From assembly GCF_004295585.1 (NCBI RefSeq), contig NZ_AP019400.1:4004001-4068000 (forward strand): DNA of 64,000 nt. Direction: 5' to 3'. The stretch comes from Cohnella abietis (lineage in GTDB: Bacteria > Bacillota > Bacilli > Paenibacillales > Paenibacillaceae). Position numbers and translations under genes: made by a program. Shown here one piece after another: positions 43,621-51,609 of this stretch. A model generated the notes under the pieces. The model ran no database searches, was not told the origin of the DNA, and worked only from the letters and a program-made list of their open reading frames with translations. Position 1 is the first letter of the stretch. Each line of letters starts with the position of its first letter.

Positions 43621-43773
43621 GTAGCTATAACATGTATGCTTACCTCGATCCAGACCACATCGCACGGAAAAATAACCATAAAATGTATGTCTAATGTCTC
43701 CCAAACCGCATCGCATGGACCAGTAACTATACAAAGTATGCTTATTGCGACCCGAATGGATGTACTGCGGAAT
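43621..43773. repeat. Array 8: three degenerate 51-bp repeats
   Basis: GTAGCTATAACATGTATGCT at 43621, ATAACCATAAAATGTATGTC at 43672 and GTAACTATACAAAGTATGCT at 43723 are exactly 51 bp apart. ACCACATCGCACGG and ACCGCATCGCATGG also match between the first two units. The sequence is unrelated to the other arrays, but the period is the same. The remainder of the 43451-43803 gap shows no gene. Confidence 0.8.
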
Positions 43774-43803
43774 TTGAGATAGTATATATTCATAAAACTA
43801 CAG

Positions 43804-43829
43804 AAAAAGCCACCTCGCGGTGGCTTTCT
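43804..43829 (-). terminator. Terminator after the ABC exporter gene
   Basis: AAAGCCACC-GCGA-GGTGGCTTT on the minus strand is followed by TTTTTCTG. It lies downstream of the stop at 43884. Confidence 0.85.
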
Positions 43830-43883
43830 CTACTTCTTGTCCTTAGTTATTCACTCTAATATTTACCTTACTCACACTCAACC

Positions 43884-45602
43884 TCAAGCATTCTGATACT
43901 GAGCCTGATGAAGCCTGCTATATATTCCACCAGATGCGATTAGCTCCTGATGTCCGCCTTCTTCGGCGATGCCGCTCTCATCGACAACGATAATTCTATC
44001 TGCATTTTTGATTGTTGTTAGACGGTGGGCGATGACTAGTGTTGTGCGTCCGATAGAAAGCTCTGCTAGAGATTTCTGAATAGCTGCTTCTGTCTCGGTA
44101 TCTAGCGCTGAAGTTGCTTCATCCAGAATGAGAATCGGAGGGTTTTTCAGGAACATTCTGGCGATCGACATCCGCTGCTTCTGTCCTCCAGATAGCTTGA
44201 CGCCCCGTTCACCAATAATGGTGTCCATACCTTCCGGCAGCTGAAGAATCATCTCCTCTAGGGACGCCCTTCTCGCTGCATTCCATATTTGCTCTTCTGT
44301 AGCGTTCAAATCCCCGTAAGCAATATTTTCTCTAATTGTACCCGCAAATAGGAAAACATCCTGTTGAACGATACCGATATGCTTTCGCAAAGACTGCAGC
44401 TTCATCTTACGGATATCGATGCCATCTACAGTAATCGTCCCCTCATCTACATCATAGAAGCGAGGCAGCAGGCTGCAAATCGTTGTTTTCCCCGCTCCAG
44501 ACGGACCAACGAATGCTATCGTCTCTCCTGCTTTAATATTTAGGCTAATGTTACTGAGAATGCTCCTGCCAGGCTCGTAGCCGAATGAGACTCCTTGGAA
44601 GCTAATGTTTCCCTGCAAAGAATCAACAGCAATGGCATCCTTAGCGTCCGCAATGTCCGGCTCCGTATCGATGATCTCAATGTATCTCTTGAATCCAGCG
44701 ATGCCCTTTGGATAGCTCTCAATAACAGCATTGATCTTCTCAATAGGACGGAAAAAGATATTAGATAAGAGCAAGAACGCCATAAACTCTCCAAGCTCCA
44801 GCTTGCCTTGAATGAAAAACCATGCTCCGCAAATCATAACGAATACCGTAATCAGGCGCATCATCATATAACTGACAGATATACTTTTAGCCATAGTTTT
44901 GTAGGCCAACAGCTTGGTCTCGCGGAAGCTCTTATTATCTTTAGCAAATAGTTTCTTCTCATGCTCCTCATTAGCGAACGATTGAACAACACGAATACCG
45001 CCAACGTTTTCTTCAATTCTAGCATTGAAATTGCCGACATCACCGAACAATCTCCGGTAAGTCGTCGTCATTTTGCCGCCGAACACAATGATAAGCCATG
45101 TCATGATCGGAATAATAATAAACGTAAGCAAAGCGAGCTCTAGATTGATGTGAGCCATAAGCGCGAAAGAGCCCGCAAGCGTCATGATCGCGATGAAAAC
45201 ATCCTCGGGACCGTGGTGGGCAACCTCCCCAATTTCATTCAGATCGTTAGTTACCCTTCCTACCAGATGCCCCGTCTTATGATTATCGAAGAAGCGGAAC
45301 GACAGCTTCTGTATATGCTCGAACATTTTCCGCCGCATATCCGTCTCGATGTTAATCCCGAGCATATGTCCCCAATAAGTTACGACGTAGTTAAGCACCG
45401 TATTCAGCGCGTATATACCCAACAGGGCTACGCAAGCAAGCACGATCATCGGCCAATTTTCTCCAGGCAGCAGATCATCAATGAAGTTTCTAACCGCGAG
45501 TGGGAATGCTAGCTCCAGTAATCCGGCGATAATAGCACAAGTAAAATCGAGCACAAACAAGCCTTTATATGGGCGATAATAGGAAAAAAATCTGCGTATC
45601 AT
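43884..45602 (-). CDS. ABC exporter, fused permease and ATPase
   Basis: This 572-residue half-transporter has six membrane helices (about 1-300) followed by an ATPase domain: Walker A GPSGAGKTT, Q-loop IVQQDVFLFAGTIRENI, signature LSGGQKQRMSIARMFL, Walker B ILILDEATSALD and H-loop IAHRLTT. It is of the MsbA/LmrA/BmrA type, exporting lipids or drugs as a homodimer or heterodimer; no partner half is adjacent. The ATG at 45602 is preceded by AGAGTGAGAT. A well-formed promoter with an internal palindrome lies 55-85 bp upstream. Confidence 0.93.
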   Translation of the reverse strand: MIRRFFSYYRPYKGLFVLDFTCAIIAGLLELAFPLAVRNFIDDLLPGENWPMIVLACVALLGIYALNTVLNYVVTYWGHMLGINIETDMRRKMFEHIQKLSFRFFDNHKTGHLVGRVTNDLNEIGEVAHHGPEDVFIAIMTLAGSFALMAHINLELALLTFIIIPIMTWLIIVFGGKMTTTYRRLFGDVGNFNARIEENVGGIRVVQSFANEEHEKKLFAKDNKSFRETKLLAYKTMAKSISVSYMMMRLITVFVMICGAWFFIQGKLELGEFMAFLLLSNIFFRPIEKINAVIESYPKGIAGFKRYIEIIDTEPDIADAKDAIAVDSLQGNISFQGVSFGYEPGRSILSNISLNIKAGETIAFVGPSGAGKTTICSLLPRFYDVDEGTITVDGIDIRKMKLQSLRKHIGIVQQDVFLFAGTIRENIAYGDLNATEEQIWNAARRASLEEMILQLPEGMDTIIGERGVKLSGGQKQRMSIARMFLKNPPILILDEATSALDTETEAAIQKSLAELSIGRTTLVIAHRLTTIKNADRIIVVDESGIAEEGGHQELIASGGIYSRLHQAQYQNA

Positions 45603-45655
45603 TGTTCATCTCACTCTCCTGTTCCCGAGCAACCAGTTGTCTTTACACTTACATG

Positions 45656-45685
45656 ATTTTAAGAGATTATTAATCTTTATGTCAA
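45656..45685 (-). promoter_or_regulatory. Promoter of the ABC exporter with internal palindrome
   Basis: On the minus strand TTGACA (45680-45685) and TAAAAT (45656-45661) are 18 bp apart. The spacer contains the palindrome AGATTA-N-TAATCT (45664-45676), a plausible operator. Confidence 0.65.
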
Positions 45686-45705
45686 TTAAACGTATGATAG
45701 ACAAG

Positions 45706-45759
45706 AAAAAAAGCACCTCCAAACCCCGCAGTATCGTCGCTGGGGTTGGAGGTCTTTTT
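45706..45759 (-). terminator. Bidirectional-looking terminator
   Basis: ACCTCCAAACCCCGC pairs with GCTGGGGTTGGAGGT (one bulge). Runs of A and T flank both sides. It ends minus-strand transcription coming from the copper lipoprotein gene at 45896. Confidence 0.9.
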
Positions 45760-45834
45760 CACATTCCTCTTACATTAAGCAAACATCCCGTTAAAGTTAG
45801 ACTGATAGGATAGAGTTTAGGAGGTGAAGCTAAC

Positions 45835-45894
45835 ATGTATTATGATGAGGATCGCGTACCGTTCGAAGATTCTGAAGAGGAATCCCAAAATTAG
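45835..45894 (+). CDS. Possible 19-residue acidic peptide
   Basis: ATG at 45835 is preceded by a near-perfect AGGAGGTGA ribosome site seven bases upstream and is followed by 18 sense codons and TAG. The peptide, MYYDEDRVPFEDSEEESQN, is strongly acidic (eight Asp/Glu). A weak promoter (TTACAT and TAAAGT, about 16 bp apart) lies near 45770-45800. It ends one base before the convergent copper lipoprotein stop. Small size means that coding status rests mainly on the ribosome site. Confidence 0.5.
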   Translation: MYYDEDRVPFEDSEEESQN

Positions 45895-45895
45895 A

Positions 45896-46771
45896 TTAAG
45901 GAACCTTCACGACAAAAGAAACAATAAAAGGCTTGTCATTACGCTGAAATTGTCCCCAGATTTTATAGACCCCACTCGTTGGAAAGCTAGTCCTAAACTG
46001 CGCGTCTGGCCCCTTAGCACTCTCATCCGTAGGATGAACGTGAAGATATTGCTCCGCATCCGAACTGAGGATAACGACATGACCGACAGCTCCCAAGTAT
46101 GGCTGAAGGTCTTTAATCGGTTTTCCCGTATGGACATCGATCATATTAAAGTTTAAGTTCACGTCCATATTGGCCATTAACTGATCAAAGGAAAGTGTGA
46201 CTTCAATATCACCGACCTTTTTTACAAGACTAGACTCCGGATTTATCCCCTCTTGCACAGAATATTTTCCTTCCACCGTAACCCAATGACTCTGTGAAGT
46301 AGCGCCGCTTCCCGTCGGGATATAATCTGCAATTAGCTTGTAGCTACCGGCACTTGGGAGCTTTGTCTGAACAACAAAGGTCCCCTCTTCCTTATACTCC
46401 GGGTGGATATGGTCGAAATAAGACAAATCCTTGCTCACAACAATTAAATGCATCTTCTTCTCATGATTAATATCGAAGGATTTAACTGCTTTGCCTTCCT
46501 TGTCTTGAATTTGTATAGTGACCTCGGTAATCTCCCCAGCTGTCAGCTTACTGGTTGAGAATGTCCAGGAAGCCGTTGTGGTGTCCTTATGCTCCGAACC
46601 ATCCGCTCCTCCATGAGCGCCATGTCCTGTAAATGTTTCATGAGCCCCATGTCCCGTAGATGTTTCTTGAGCGCCATGGCCCATAGCGTTATGATTGGAT
46701 TTTTTGGTGCAGGCAGTCATAACCATTAACACCATTGCAATGGTTACCAGCATTAACAATACTCGCTTCAT
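45896..46771 (-). CDS. His-rich YtkA-like lipoprotein of the copper locus
   Basis: The lipobox MVMTAC anchors the protein. A His-rich repeat region (GHGAQETST, GHGAHETFT, GHGAHGGADG) follows, and then two YtkA/FixH-like beta domains (SKLTAGEITEVTIQIQDKEGK with MHLIVVSKDLSYFDHIHPEYKEEG, and IEVTLSFDQLMANMDVNLNF with HVVILSSDAEQYLHVHP). The paired DHIHP and LHVHP motifs with Met residues look like surface metal-binding sites. It lies 19 bp after copA and is probably co-transcribed, suggesting a copper scavenger or extracellular buffer. Confidence 0.85.
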   Translation of the reverse strand: MKRVLLMLVTIAMVLMVMTACTKKSNHNAMGHGAQETSTGHGAHETFTGHGAHGGADGSEHKDTTTASWTFSTSKLTAGEITEVTIQIQDKEGKAVKSFDINHEKKMHLIVVSKDLSYFDHIHPEYKEEGTFVVQTKLPSAGSYKLIADYIPTGSGATSQSHWVTVEGKYSVQEGINPESSLVKKVGDIEVTLSFDQLMANMDVNLNFNMIDVHTGKPIKDLQPYLGAVGHVVILSSDAEQYLHVHPTDESAKGPDAQFRTSFPTSGVYKIWGQFQRNDKPFIVSFVVKVP

Positions 46772-46790
46772 GAAGGATTCCTCCGATAGT

Positions 46791-49025
46791 TTAAAGCTTT
46801 ACCCTCTGTAATCTAAGCGCATTAAGCACGACGGATACTGAGCTCAGGGCCATAGCCGCTCCGGCCAGCCAAGGAGCAAGAAATCCACTGGCTGCTATTG
46901 GAATACCAATGACATTGTAGGCTAAAGCCCAAAATAGGTTTTGCTTAATGTTTGACATCGTTTTGCGACTCATCGCAATGGCATCAGGAATGCTGTTCAA
47001 GTCTCCACGCATCAGGGTAACATCAGCAGCTTCCATTGCAACGTCTGTTCCCGTACCGATGGCCATTCCGATATCAGCTGTAGCCAGCGCTGGAGCATCG
47101 TTAATGCCATCCCCAACCATGGCGACCTTCTTGCCGCTAGCTTGCAATTTCTTCACTTCATTCGCTTTGCCCTCAGGTAGCACCTCAGCAAATACTTCCT
47201 GTATGCCCGCTTGAAGTGCAATTGCATGGGCAGTCCGCTCATTGTCACCTGTTATCATCACAACCTGAATCCCCAAATCTTTTAGTCTTGCTACAGCCTG
47301 CTTGGAGGACTCCTTAATTGTATCTGCGACTGCAATCAGTCCGGCGTATGATCCATTAATAGCGACAAGCATAGCCGTTTTTCCTTCACCTTCAAGACTG
47401 CCCATTCGCTCCAGCGCAATTTCAATATTAACGCCATTTTCTGCCATTAGCTTACGGGTACCAATCAGTAGCTCTTGACCCTCGATGACGGCTTTCACAC
47501 CGTGCCCGGGAATGGCTTCGAACGAATCTGTCATTAGTAGCTCGATTCCGCGCTCTTGAATACCGTTCACAACAGCTTCGGCCAGGGGATGCTCCGAATT
47601 TTTCTCGGCAGATGCTATCCATGCTAAAATTTTATCGTCATTTTTCAAGCTAGGCAGCACTTCAATGTCCGTCAGCTCAGGCTTACCCTTCGTTACTGTT
47701 CCCGTCTTGTCCAGCAGTATCGTGTCAATTCGATGAGTCGACTCAAGATGCTCCCCACCTTTGAACAGGATTCCTAGCTCAGCCGCCCGACCTGATCCCG
47801 CCATAATAGACGTCGGCGTAGCTAATCCCAGCGCACAAGGGCATGCAATAACTAGAACAGCTATTGCCTTCTCCAACGCACCTGAGAAGTTACCGCTCTC
47901 CACTGCAAAATACCAAACCAAGAACGTCACAACTGCAATCCCCACAACTATTGGAACGAAGATGCCTGAGATAACATCCGCTACGCGCTGTATAGGTGCC
48001 TTTGACCCCTGTGCTTCTTCAACGACTTTAATAATTTGGGATAGAGCCGTTTCCTTCCCTACCTTAGTCGCCCTTACCTTTAATACCCCGTTCTTATTTA
48101 AGGTAGCCCCGATTACTGTATCTCCCCCACGTTTCTCAGCAGGAAGACTCTCTCCGGTAAGCATGGACTCATCCACAGCAGACAACCCTTCAATGACTAT
48201 TCCGTCGACGGGAATTTTAACCCCTGGTTTAACTAAGAATACATCCCCAGCTACAACCTCTTCGACCGGGATATTTACTTCTTGGCCGTCACGTATAACG
48301 AGAGCAGTCTTTGCCTGCAATCCCATTAGTGTTTTGATTGCTTCGGACGAACGTCCTTTTGCCAACGATTCGAATAATTTACCCATCAGAATCAATGTAA
48401 TTAACACAGAGCTTGTCTCGTAATACATGTCGACTTGATGATGATGGCTACCTATGGATTGTATCGTTAAGTAAAGACTGTAGAAATAAGCAGCAGAAGT
48501 TCCTAGAGCAACAAGAACATCCATATTCGCACTTCCATTACGCAAAGCTTTATAGGCTCCAACATAAAACTGCCAGCCTATAATGAACTGAACAGGAGTA
48601 GCAAGCGTCAGCTGAAACCAAGGATTCATGAATAATTCTGGTACCCAAATCCATGATGTAAAAGAGAAGTGACCAACCATCGCCCACAGTAGCGGAAGAG
48701 ACAAGAGAACCGAAACCAGTAGCTTAAGCTGCTGCCTGCGTACCTCTTTCTTCCTATCTGCGCCAATGTCCCTCTGCTCCTCCTTCTCTTTGGCGTGATA
48801 GCCTAGCTGCTCCACCTTCTTAATTAAATCGGGAAGTGAAACAGATGAAGCACTATATTGTACTTGAGCAGTTTCAAGCGCCAAATTTACTGTAGCCAGG
48901 GAAACCCCCTCAAGCTTGTTTAACCCTTTCTCAATCCGATTCGCACAAGCGGCACAAGTCATTCCAGTAATCTGCAGAGAAGCTTGCTGTCCGCTATTTG
49001 AAGAATTCATTGTGTCTGTACTCAT
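46791..49025 (-). CDS. copA: Copper-exporting P1B ATPase
   Basis: 744 residues: an N-terminal HMA domain with GMTCAACANR, eight membrane helices with the CPC ion site (IACPCALGLATPTS), a TGES actuator motif, DKTGTVTKG phosphorylation site, SEHPLAEAV, VMITGDN and GDGINDAPALATADIGMAIGTGTDVA. This is the classic CopA pattern for Cu(I) efflux. A CsoR-type operator lies 23 bp upstream of the start and a terminator separates it from copZ, so it has its own promoter. It is about the same length as the ATPase at 10.4 kb but differs in context. Confidence 0.96.
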   Translation of the reverse strand: MSTDTMNSSNSGQQASLQITGMTCAACANRIEKGLNKLEGVSLATVNLALETAQVQYSASSVSLPDLIKKVEQLGYHAKEKEEQRDIGADRKKEVRRQQLKLLVSVLLSLPLLWAMVGHFSFTSWIWVPELFMNPWFQLTLATPVQFIIGWQFYVGAYKALRNGSANMDVLVALGTSAAYFYSLYLTIQSIGSHHHQVDMYYETSSVLITLILMGKLFESLAKGRSSEAIKTLMGLQAKTALVIRDGQEVNIPVEEVVAGDVFLVKPGVKIPVDGIVIEGLSAVDESMLTGESLPAEKRGGDTVIGATLNKNGVLKVRATKVGKETALSQIIKVVEEAQGSKAPIQRVADVISGIFVPIVVGIAVVTFLVWYFAVESGNFSGALEKAIAVLVIACPCALGLATPTSIMAGSGRAAELGILFKGGEHLESTHRIDTILLDKTGTVTKGKPELTDIEVLPSLKNDDKILAWIASAEKNSEHPLAEAVVNGIQERGIELLMTDSFEAIPGHGVKAVIEGQELLIGTRKLMAENGVNIEIALERMGSLEGEGKTAMLVAINGSYAGLIAVADTIKESSKQAVARLKDLGIQVVMITGDNERTAHAIALQAGIQEVFAEVLPEGKANEVKKLQASGKKVAMVGDGINDAPALATADIGMAIGTGTDVAMEAADVTLMRGDLNSIPDAIAMSRKTMSNIKQNLFWALAYNVIGIPIAASGFLAPWLAGAAMALSSVSVVLNALRLQRVKL

Positions 49026-49047
49026 AATGATCAGCCTCGCTCACTTC

Positions 49048-49064
49048 ATACCCACTAGGGGTAT
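49048..49064 (-). promoter_or_regulatory. CsoR-type operator in front of copA
   Basis: ATACCCACTAGGGGTAT is a GC-rich inverted repeat of the CsoR operator type (ATACCC with GGGTAT). It sits just upstream of the copA start. Confidence 0.85.
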
Positions 49065-49074
49065 ATTTTATTGT

Positions 49075-49101
49075 AAAAAAAGAGGCCATCAACGATGACC
49101 C
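49075..49101 (-). terminator. Terminator between copZ and copA
   Basis: On the minus strand GGTCATC-GTT-GATGGCC is followed by CTCTTTTTTT. It ends the csoR-copZ transcript ten bases after copZ. Confidence 0.8.
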
Positions 49102-49110
49102 CGAATGTAA

Positions 49111-49311
49111 TTAGACAATATCGTACCCTTGATCCTCGATAGCCTCTTTAATCGCTTCTACAGTTGTTGTAGCTTCGTCGTAGCTAATCGAGACAGAACC
49201 TTTGGAAAGATCCACTTTAGCCTCTGCACCTAGGTTTTTCATCGCACCTTCTACTGAGCTTACGCAATGACCACAGGACATTCCTTGTACGTTTAATGTA
49301 ATATTTGACAT
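49111..49311 (-). CDS. copZ: Copper chaperone CopZ
   Basis: This 66-residue single HMA domain protein has GMSCGHCVSSVEGAM (CxxC metal site) and the usual beta-alpha-beta-beta-alpha-beta plan ending in IKEAIEDQGYDIV. It ferries Cu(I) to CopA and CsoR. The ATG at 49311 has GGAGGGATAA upstream. It is co-transcribed with csoR, 21 bp apart. Confidence 0.95.
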   Translation of the reverse strand: MSNITLNVQGMSCGHCVSSVEGAMKNLGAEAKVDLSKGSVSISYDEATTTVEAIKEAIEDQGYDIV

Positions 49312-49332
49312 CTATTATCCCTCCAAAATGTA

Positions 49333-49692
49333 TTATTTCATTAATTTATTAACCGTAATCAGCAATTCATCAATGACCTCGTGATCACCAGACTGGATTC
49401 TATCGACAACGCAGCTTTTCATGTGACCTTCAAGCAGTAGCTTTCCAACGCTATTAAGCGCTGACTGGGCAGCGGCAATCTGATTCAGTACGTCATCACA
49501 ATAAGTATCCTTTTCAATAAGTCCTTTAATCCCGCGAATCTGTCCTTCAACCCGATTCAATCTTGAAATGAGATTCGACTTCATTTTATCCGAATGATGG
49601 CTTTTTCTTTCCTGATCCTTATCATTCGAATTGGCAGAACAATGATCATCGTGAGCATTTTGAACATTGTCTACTTTGTGCTCTTCAGCCAT
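49333..49692 (-). CDS. csoR: Copper-sensing repressor CsoR
   Basis: A CsoR/RcnR-family helical repressor of 119 residues. The Cu(I) ligands are visible: Cys in KDTYCDDVLNQI and His/Cys in LLEGHMKSCVV. The conserved RLNRVEGQIRGIKGLIE begins the core. An unusual His/Asp-rich N-terminal tail (HDDHCSANSNDK and KSHHSDK) precedes the core and could bind additional metal. The start is the ATG at 49692 with GAGGTGG upstream. The repressor is expected to bind both ATACCC/GGGTAT sites in the locus. Confidence 0.95.
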   Translation of the reverse strand: MAEEHKVDNVQNAHDDHCSANSNDKDQERKSHHSDKMKSNLISRLNRVEGQIRGIKGLIEKDTYCDDVLNQIAAAQSALNSVGKLLLEGHMKSCVVDRIQSGDHEVIDELLITVNKLMK

Positions 49693-49713
49693 ATGTGACC
49701 ACCTCACAATCCC

Positions 49714-49743
49714 ATTCTAATATACCCCCACGGGGTATGTCAA
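49714..49743 (-). promoter_or_regulatory. csoR promoter with CsoR operator in the spacer
   Basis: On the minus strand TTGACA (49738-49743) and TAGAAT (49714-49719) are 18 bp apart. The palindrome ATACCCCCACGGGGTAT (49722-49738) fills the spacer, the standard CsoR arrangement. Confidence 0.9.
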
Positions 49744-49829
49744 GTGGCGAAAAACTAATATCCTGCTTTTAGCCTACGCTCTCATTAATTGATTTCTCAC
49801 TATTATGTCACACATTGTAAACTTGTATG

Positions 49830-49858
49830 TTGACTATGTATGCGCAACACTCTAAAAT
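49830..49858 (+). promoter_or_regulatory. Promoter of trhO
   Basis: TTGACT (49830-49835) and TAAAAT (49853-49858) are separated by 17 bp, upstream of a leader hairpin and the trhO start. Confidence 0.75.
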
Positions 49859-49893
49859 ATAAAAATAAAGCGATAAATGACAACGTGCCTAGA

Positions 49894-49941
49894 AACACGG
49901 CGGAAGAGAAAGGAACCTCTTTTTCTTCCGCCCTTCTGTGT
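49894..49941 (+). promoter_or_regulatory. Strong hairpin in the trhO leader
   Basis: GGCGGAAGA pairs with TCTTCCGCC, extended by AAAGG/CTCTTT and outer ACAC/GTGT pairs. It lies between the promoter and the ribosome site and has no T tract after it. It may be an mRNA stabiliser or an attenuator. Confidence 0.6.
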
Positions 49942-49967
49942 TCCAAATCAATTTTTGAAAGGTGAAT

Positions 49968-50873
49968 ATGATTATGAACCAATACCAAATTCTACTCTTC
50001 TATAAATATGTACCCATTACAGATGCCGAGATTTTCGCCGCAGAGCATCTTCAATATTGCAAAGAGCTTGGAATTAAAGGGCGTATATTAATAGCTGACG
50101 AAGGAATCAACGGAACGTTATCGGGAACGATTGAACAAACCGAGCGTTATATGGCAGACATTCAGAAGAATCCTCTTTTCTCTGATATTGTCTTTAAAAT
50201 AGATCCGTCTGAAGGTCACTCATTTAAGAAGCTATTCGTACGCTACAAGCAAGAATTAGTCACACTTCGATACCACAAGAAGCTTAATCCAAATACCGAC
50301 GGTGGTGGAAGACTTAAACCGAAGGAATTTCACGAGTATATGCAAAGAGACGATGTTATTATTCTGGATGGAAGAAGCGATTATGAATATGACCTCGGCC
50401 ATTTCCGTAATGCGATCAAGCCGGATGTAGATTCATTCCGTGAATTCCCTGAATGGATTCGTGAAAATTTTGCCGAGCATAAGGATAAGCAGATTCTAAC
50501 CTACTGTACAGGCGGCATCCGATGCGAAATGCTCACTGCTGTTCTCATCAATGAAGGATTTAAAGATGTTTTCCAGCTGGATGGCGGCATTGTAACGTAT
50601 GGTCAAGACCCTGAAGTTCAGGGCAAAGGCTTTGACGGCAATTTGTACGTCTTTGATGAGCGGGTTTCCGTGCGGATTAATCAGACCGATGAGCATATTC
50701 TTGTTGGGGAATGTCATCATTGTGCTAAGCCAACAGATCGATATATTAATTGCGAAGACGATACCTGCCATCTACAGCATCTCGTTTGTGAAGAGTGTGA
50801 GACGACAAAGCTTGGTTATTGCTCAACAGATTGTGAAGAACATGATAGAGCAGCAGTTGCCTCATCGAGTTAA
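49968..50873 (+). CDS. trhO: tRNA uridine(34) hydroxylase, rhodanese type
   Basis: About 301 residues with an N-terminal acylphosphatase-like domain (ILIADEGINGTLSGTIEQTERYM) and a rhodanese domain with the catalytic loop YCTGGIRCE. A C-terminal Cys-rich extension (CHHCAKPTDRYINCEDDTCHLQHLVCEEC and GYCSTDCEEH) follows. The TrhO/YceA family makes 5-hydroxyuridine at tRNA position 34 with oxygen. The Cys-rich tail probably binds zinc or an iron-sulfur centre. AAAGG precedes both ATG 49968 and ATG 49974, so the exact start is uncertain. Confidence 0.93.
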   Translation: MIMNQYQILLFYKYVPITDAEIFAAEHLQYCKELGIKGRILIADEGINGTLSGTIEQTERYMADIQKNPLFSDIVFKIDPSEGHSFKKLFVRYKQELVTLRYHKKLNPNTDGGGRLKPKEFHEYMQRDDVIILDGRSDYEYDLGHFRNAIKPDVDSFREFPEWIRENFAEHKDKQILTYCTGGIRCEMLTAVLINEGFKDVFQLDGGIVTYGQDPEVQGKGFDGNLYVFDERVSVRINQTDEHILVGECHHCAKPTDRYINCEDDTCHLQHLVCEECETTKLGYCSTDCEEHDRAAVASSS

Positions 50874-50903
50874 TAACATTGGTAGAATCAGGTGGTGGTA
50901 GAA

Positions 50904-51530
50904 GTGAATGCTGAGCAGGATTTGTCTACCCGAGAGAGAATTATGCAGATGCTCAAAACGATGGGCGAGCTAAGCACGAAGGATATTACCGCCCAGCTAG
51001 GGATAACAGGTATGGCCGTTCGACGTCATATTTCCGCTCTGGAGCGAGACGAGCTTATTGAATCCACAACAGTTAGGCTGCCGATGGGTAGACCTACAGC
51101 TGTCTATCGCTTATCTGCGAAGGCAGAGGATTTTTTTCCGAAAAAATACCACGCGGTTGCACTCGACCTCCTCTCAGAGCTTGAAGGCGACTCAGGCCAA
51201 GAGATGGTTAATCGGTTGTTTGATCTTAGGAAAATATCTTTGTTGAAGAAGCTGGAAAATAAAATGCAGGGTCGCGATCTTGAAGGTAAGGTAGCTATGC
51301 TTTCCGATATTCAGAACGAGAACGGGTATATGGCTTCTTGGGAGAAGAGCGGTCATGAGGAGTATATTCTAACTGAATATAATTGTCCGATCTATCAAGT
51401 TGCCAACAAGTATAATCATGCCTGTAGCTGCGAGCTAAGCCTGTTCAAATCTCTGCTCGATGCCAAGGTGGAACGATCTGATTGTTTGGCCAAAGGCGGC
51501 AGCAAGTGTGTTTACCACATTCGGGCGTAA
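50904..51530 (+). CDS. SufR-like iron-sulfur transcriptional regulator
   Basis: An N-terminal winged helix (TRERIMQMLKTMGELSTKDITAQLGITGMAVRRHISALERDELI, GRPTAVYRLS) is joined to a C-terminal domain with the Cys pattern NCPIYQVANKYNHACSCELSLF... and ERSDCLAKGGSKCVYHI. This matches the SufR-type DeoR-like regulators whose cysteines hold an iron-sulfur cluster. The start is probably GTG at 50904 with AGGTGG upstream. It lies 30 bp after trhO and is likely co-transcribed. No suf genes are in the window, so its targets are unknown. Confidence 0.87.
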   Translation: MNAEQDLSTRERIMQMLKTMGELSTKDITAQLGITGMAVRRHISALERDELIESTTVRLPMGRPTAVYRLSAKAEDFFPKKYHAVALDLLSELEGDSGQEMVNRLFDLRKISLLKKLENKMQGRDLEGKVAMLSDIQNENGYMASWEKSGHEEYILTEYNCPIYQVANKYNHACSCELSLFKSLLDAKVERSDCLAKGGSKCVYHIRA

Positions 51531-51537
51531 GCATATA

Positions 51538-51580
51538 AAAAAGCATTCCAAAAGTGATCAACTTCTGGAATGCTTTTTTT
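51538..51580 (+). terminator. Terminator after the SufR-like gene
   Basis: AAAAGCATTCCAAAAGT pairs with ACTTCTGGAATGCTTTT around GATCA, followed by further T residues. It may act on both strands. Confidence 0.9.
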
Positions 51581-51609
51581 ATATCGATTGAGCACACACC
51601 CTAAGCCCT

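Noticed and set aside
43884..45602. Heterodimeric ABC drug pump
   Set aside because: Only one half-transporter gene is present at this locus; a homodimer is the simpler reading.
45824..46156. 110-codon plus-strand frame starting near the 45.8-kb ribosome site
   Set aside because: It is antisense to the copper lipoprotein gene. The ribosome site fits the ATG of the 19-codon frame at 45835 better.
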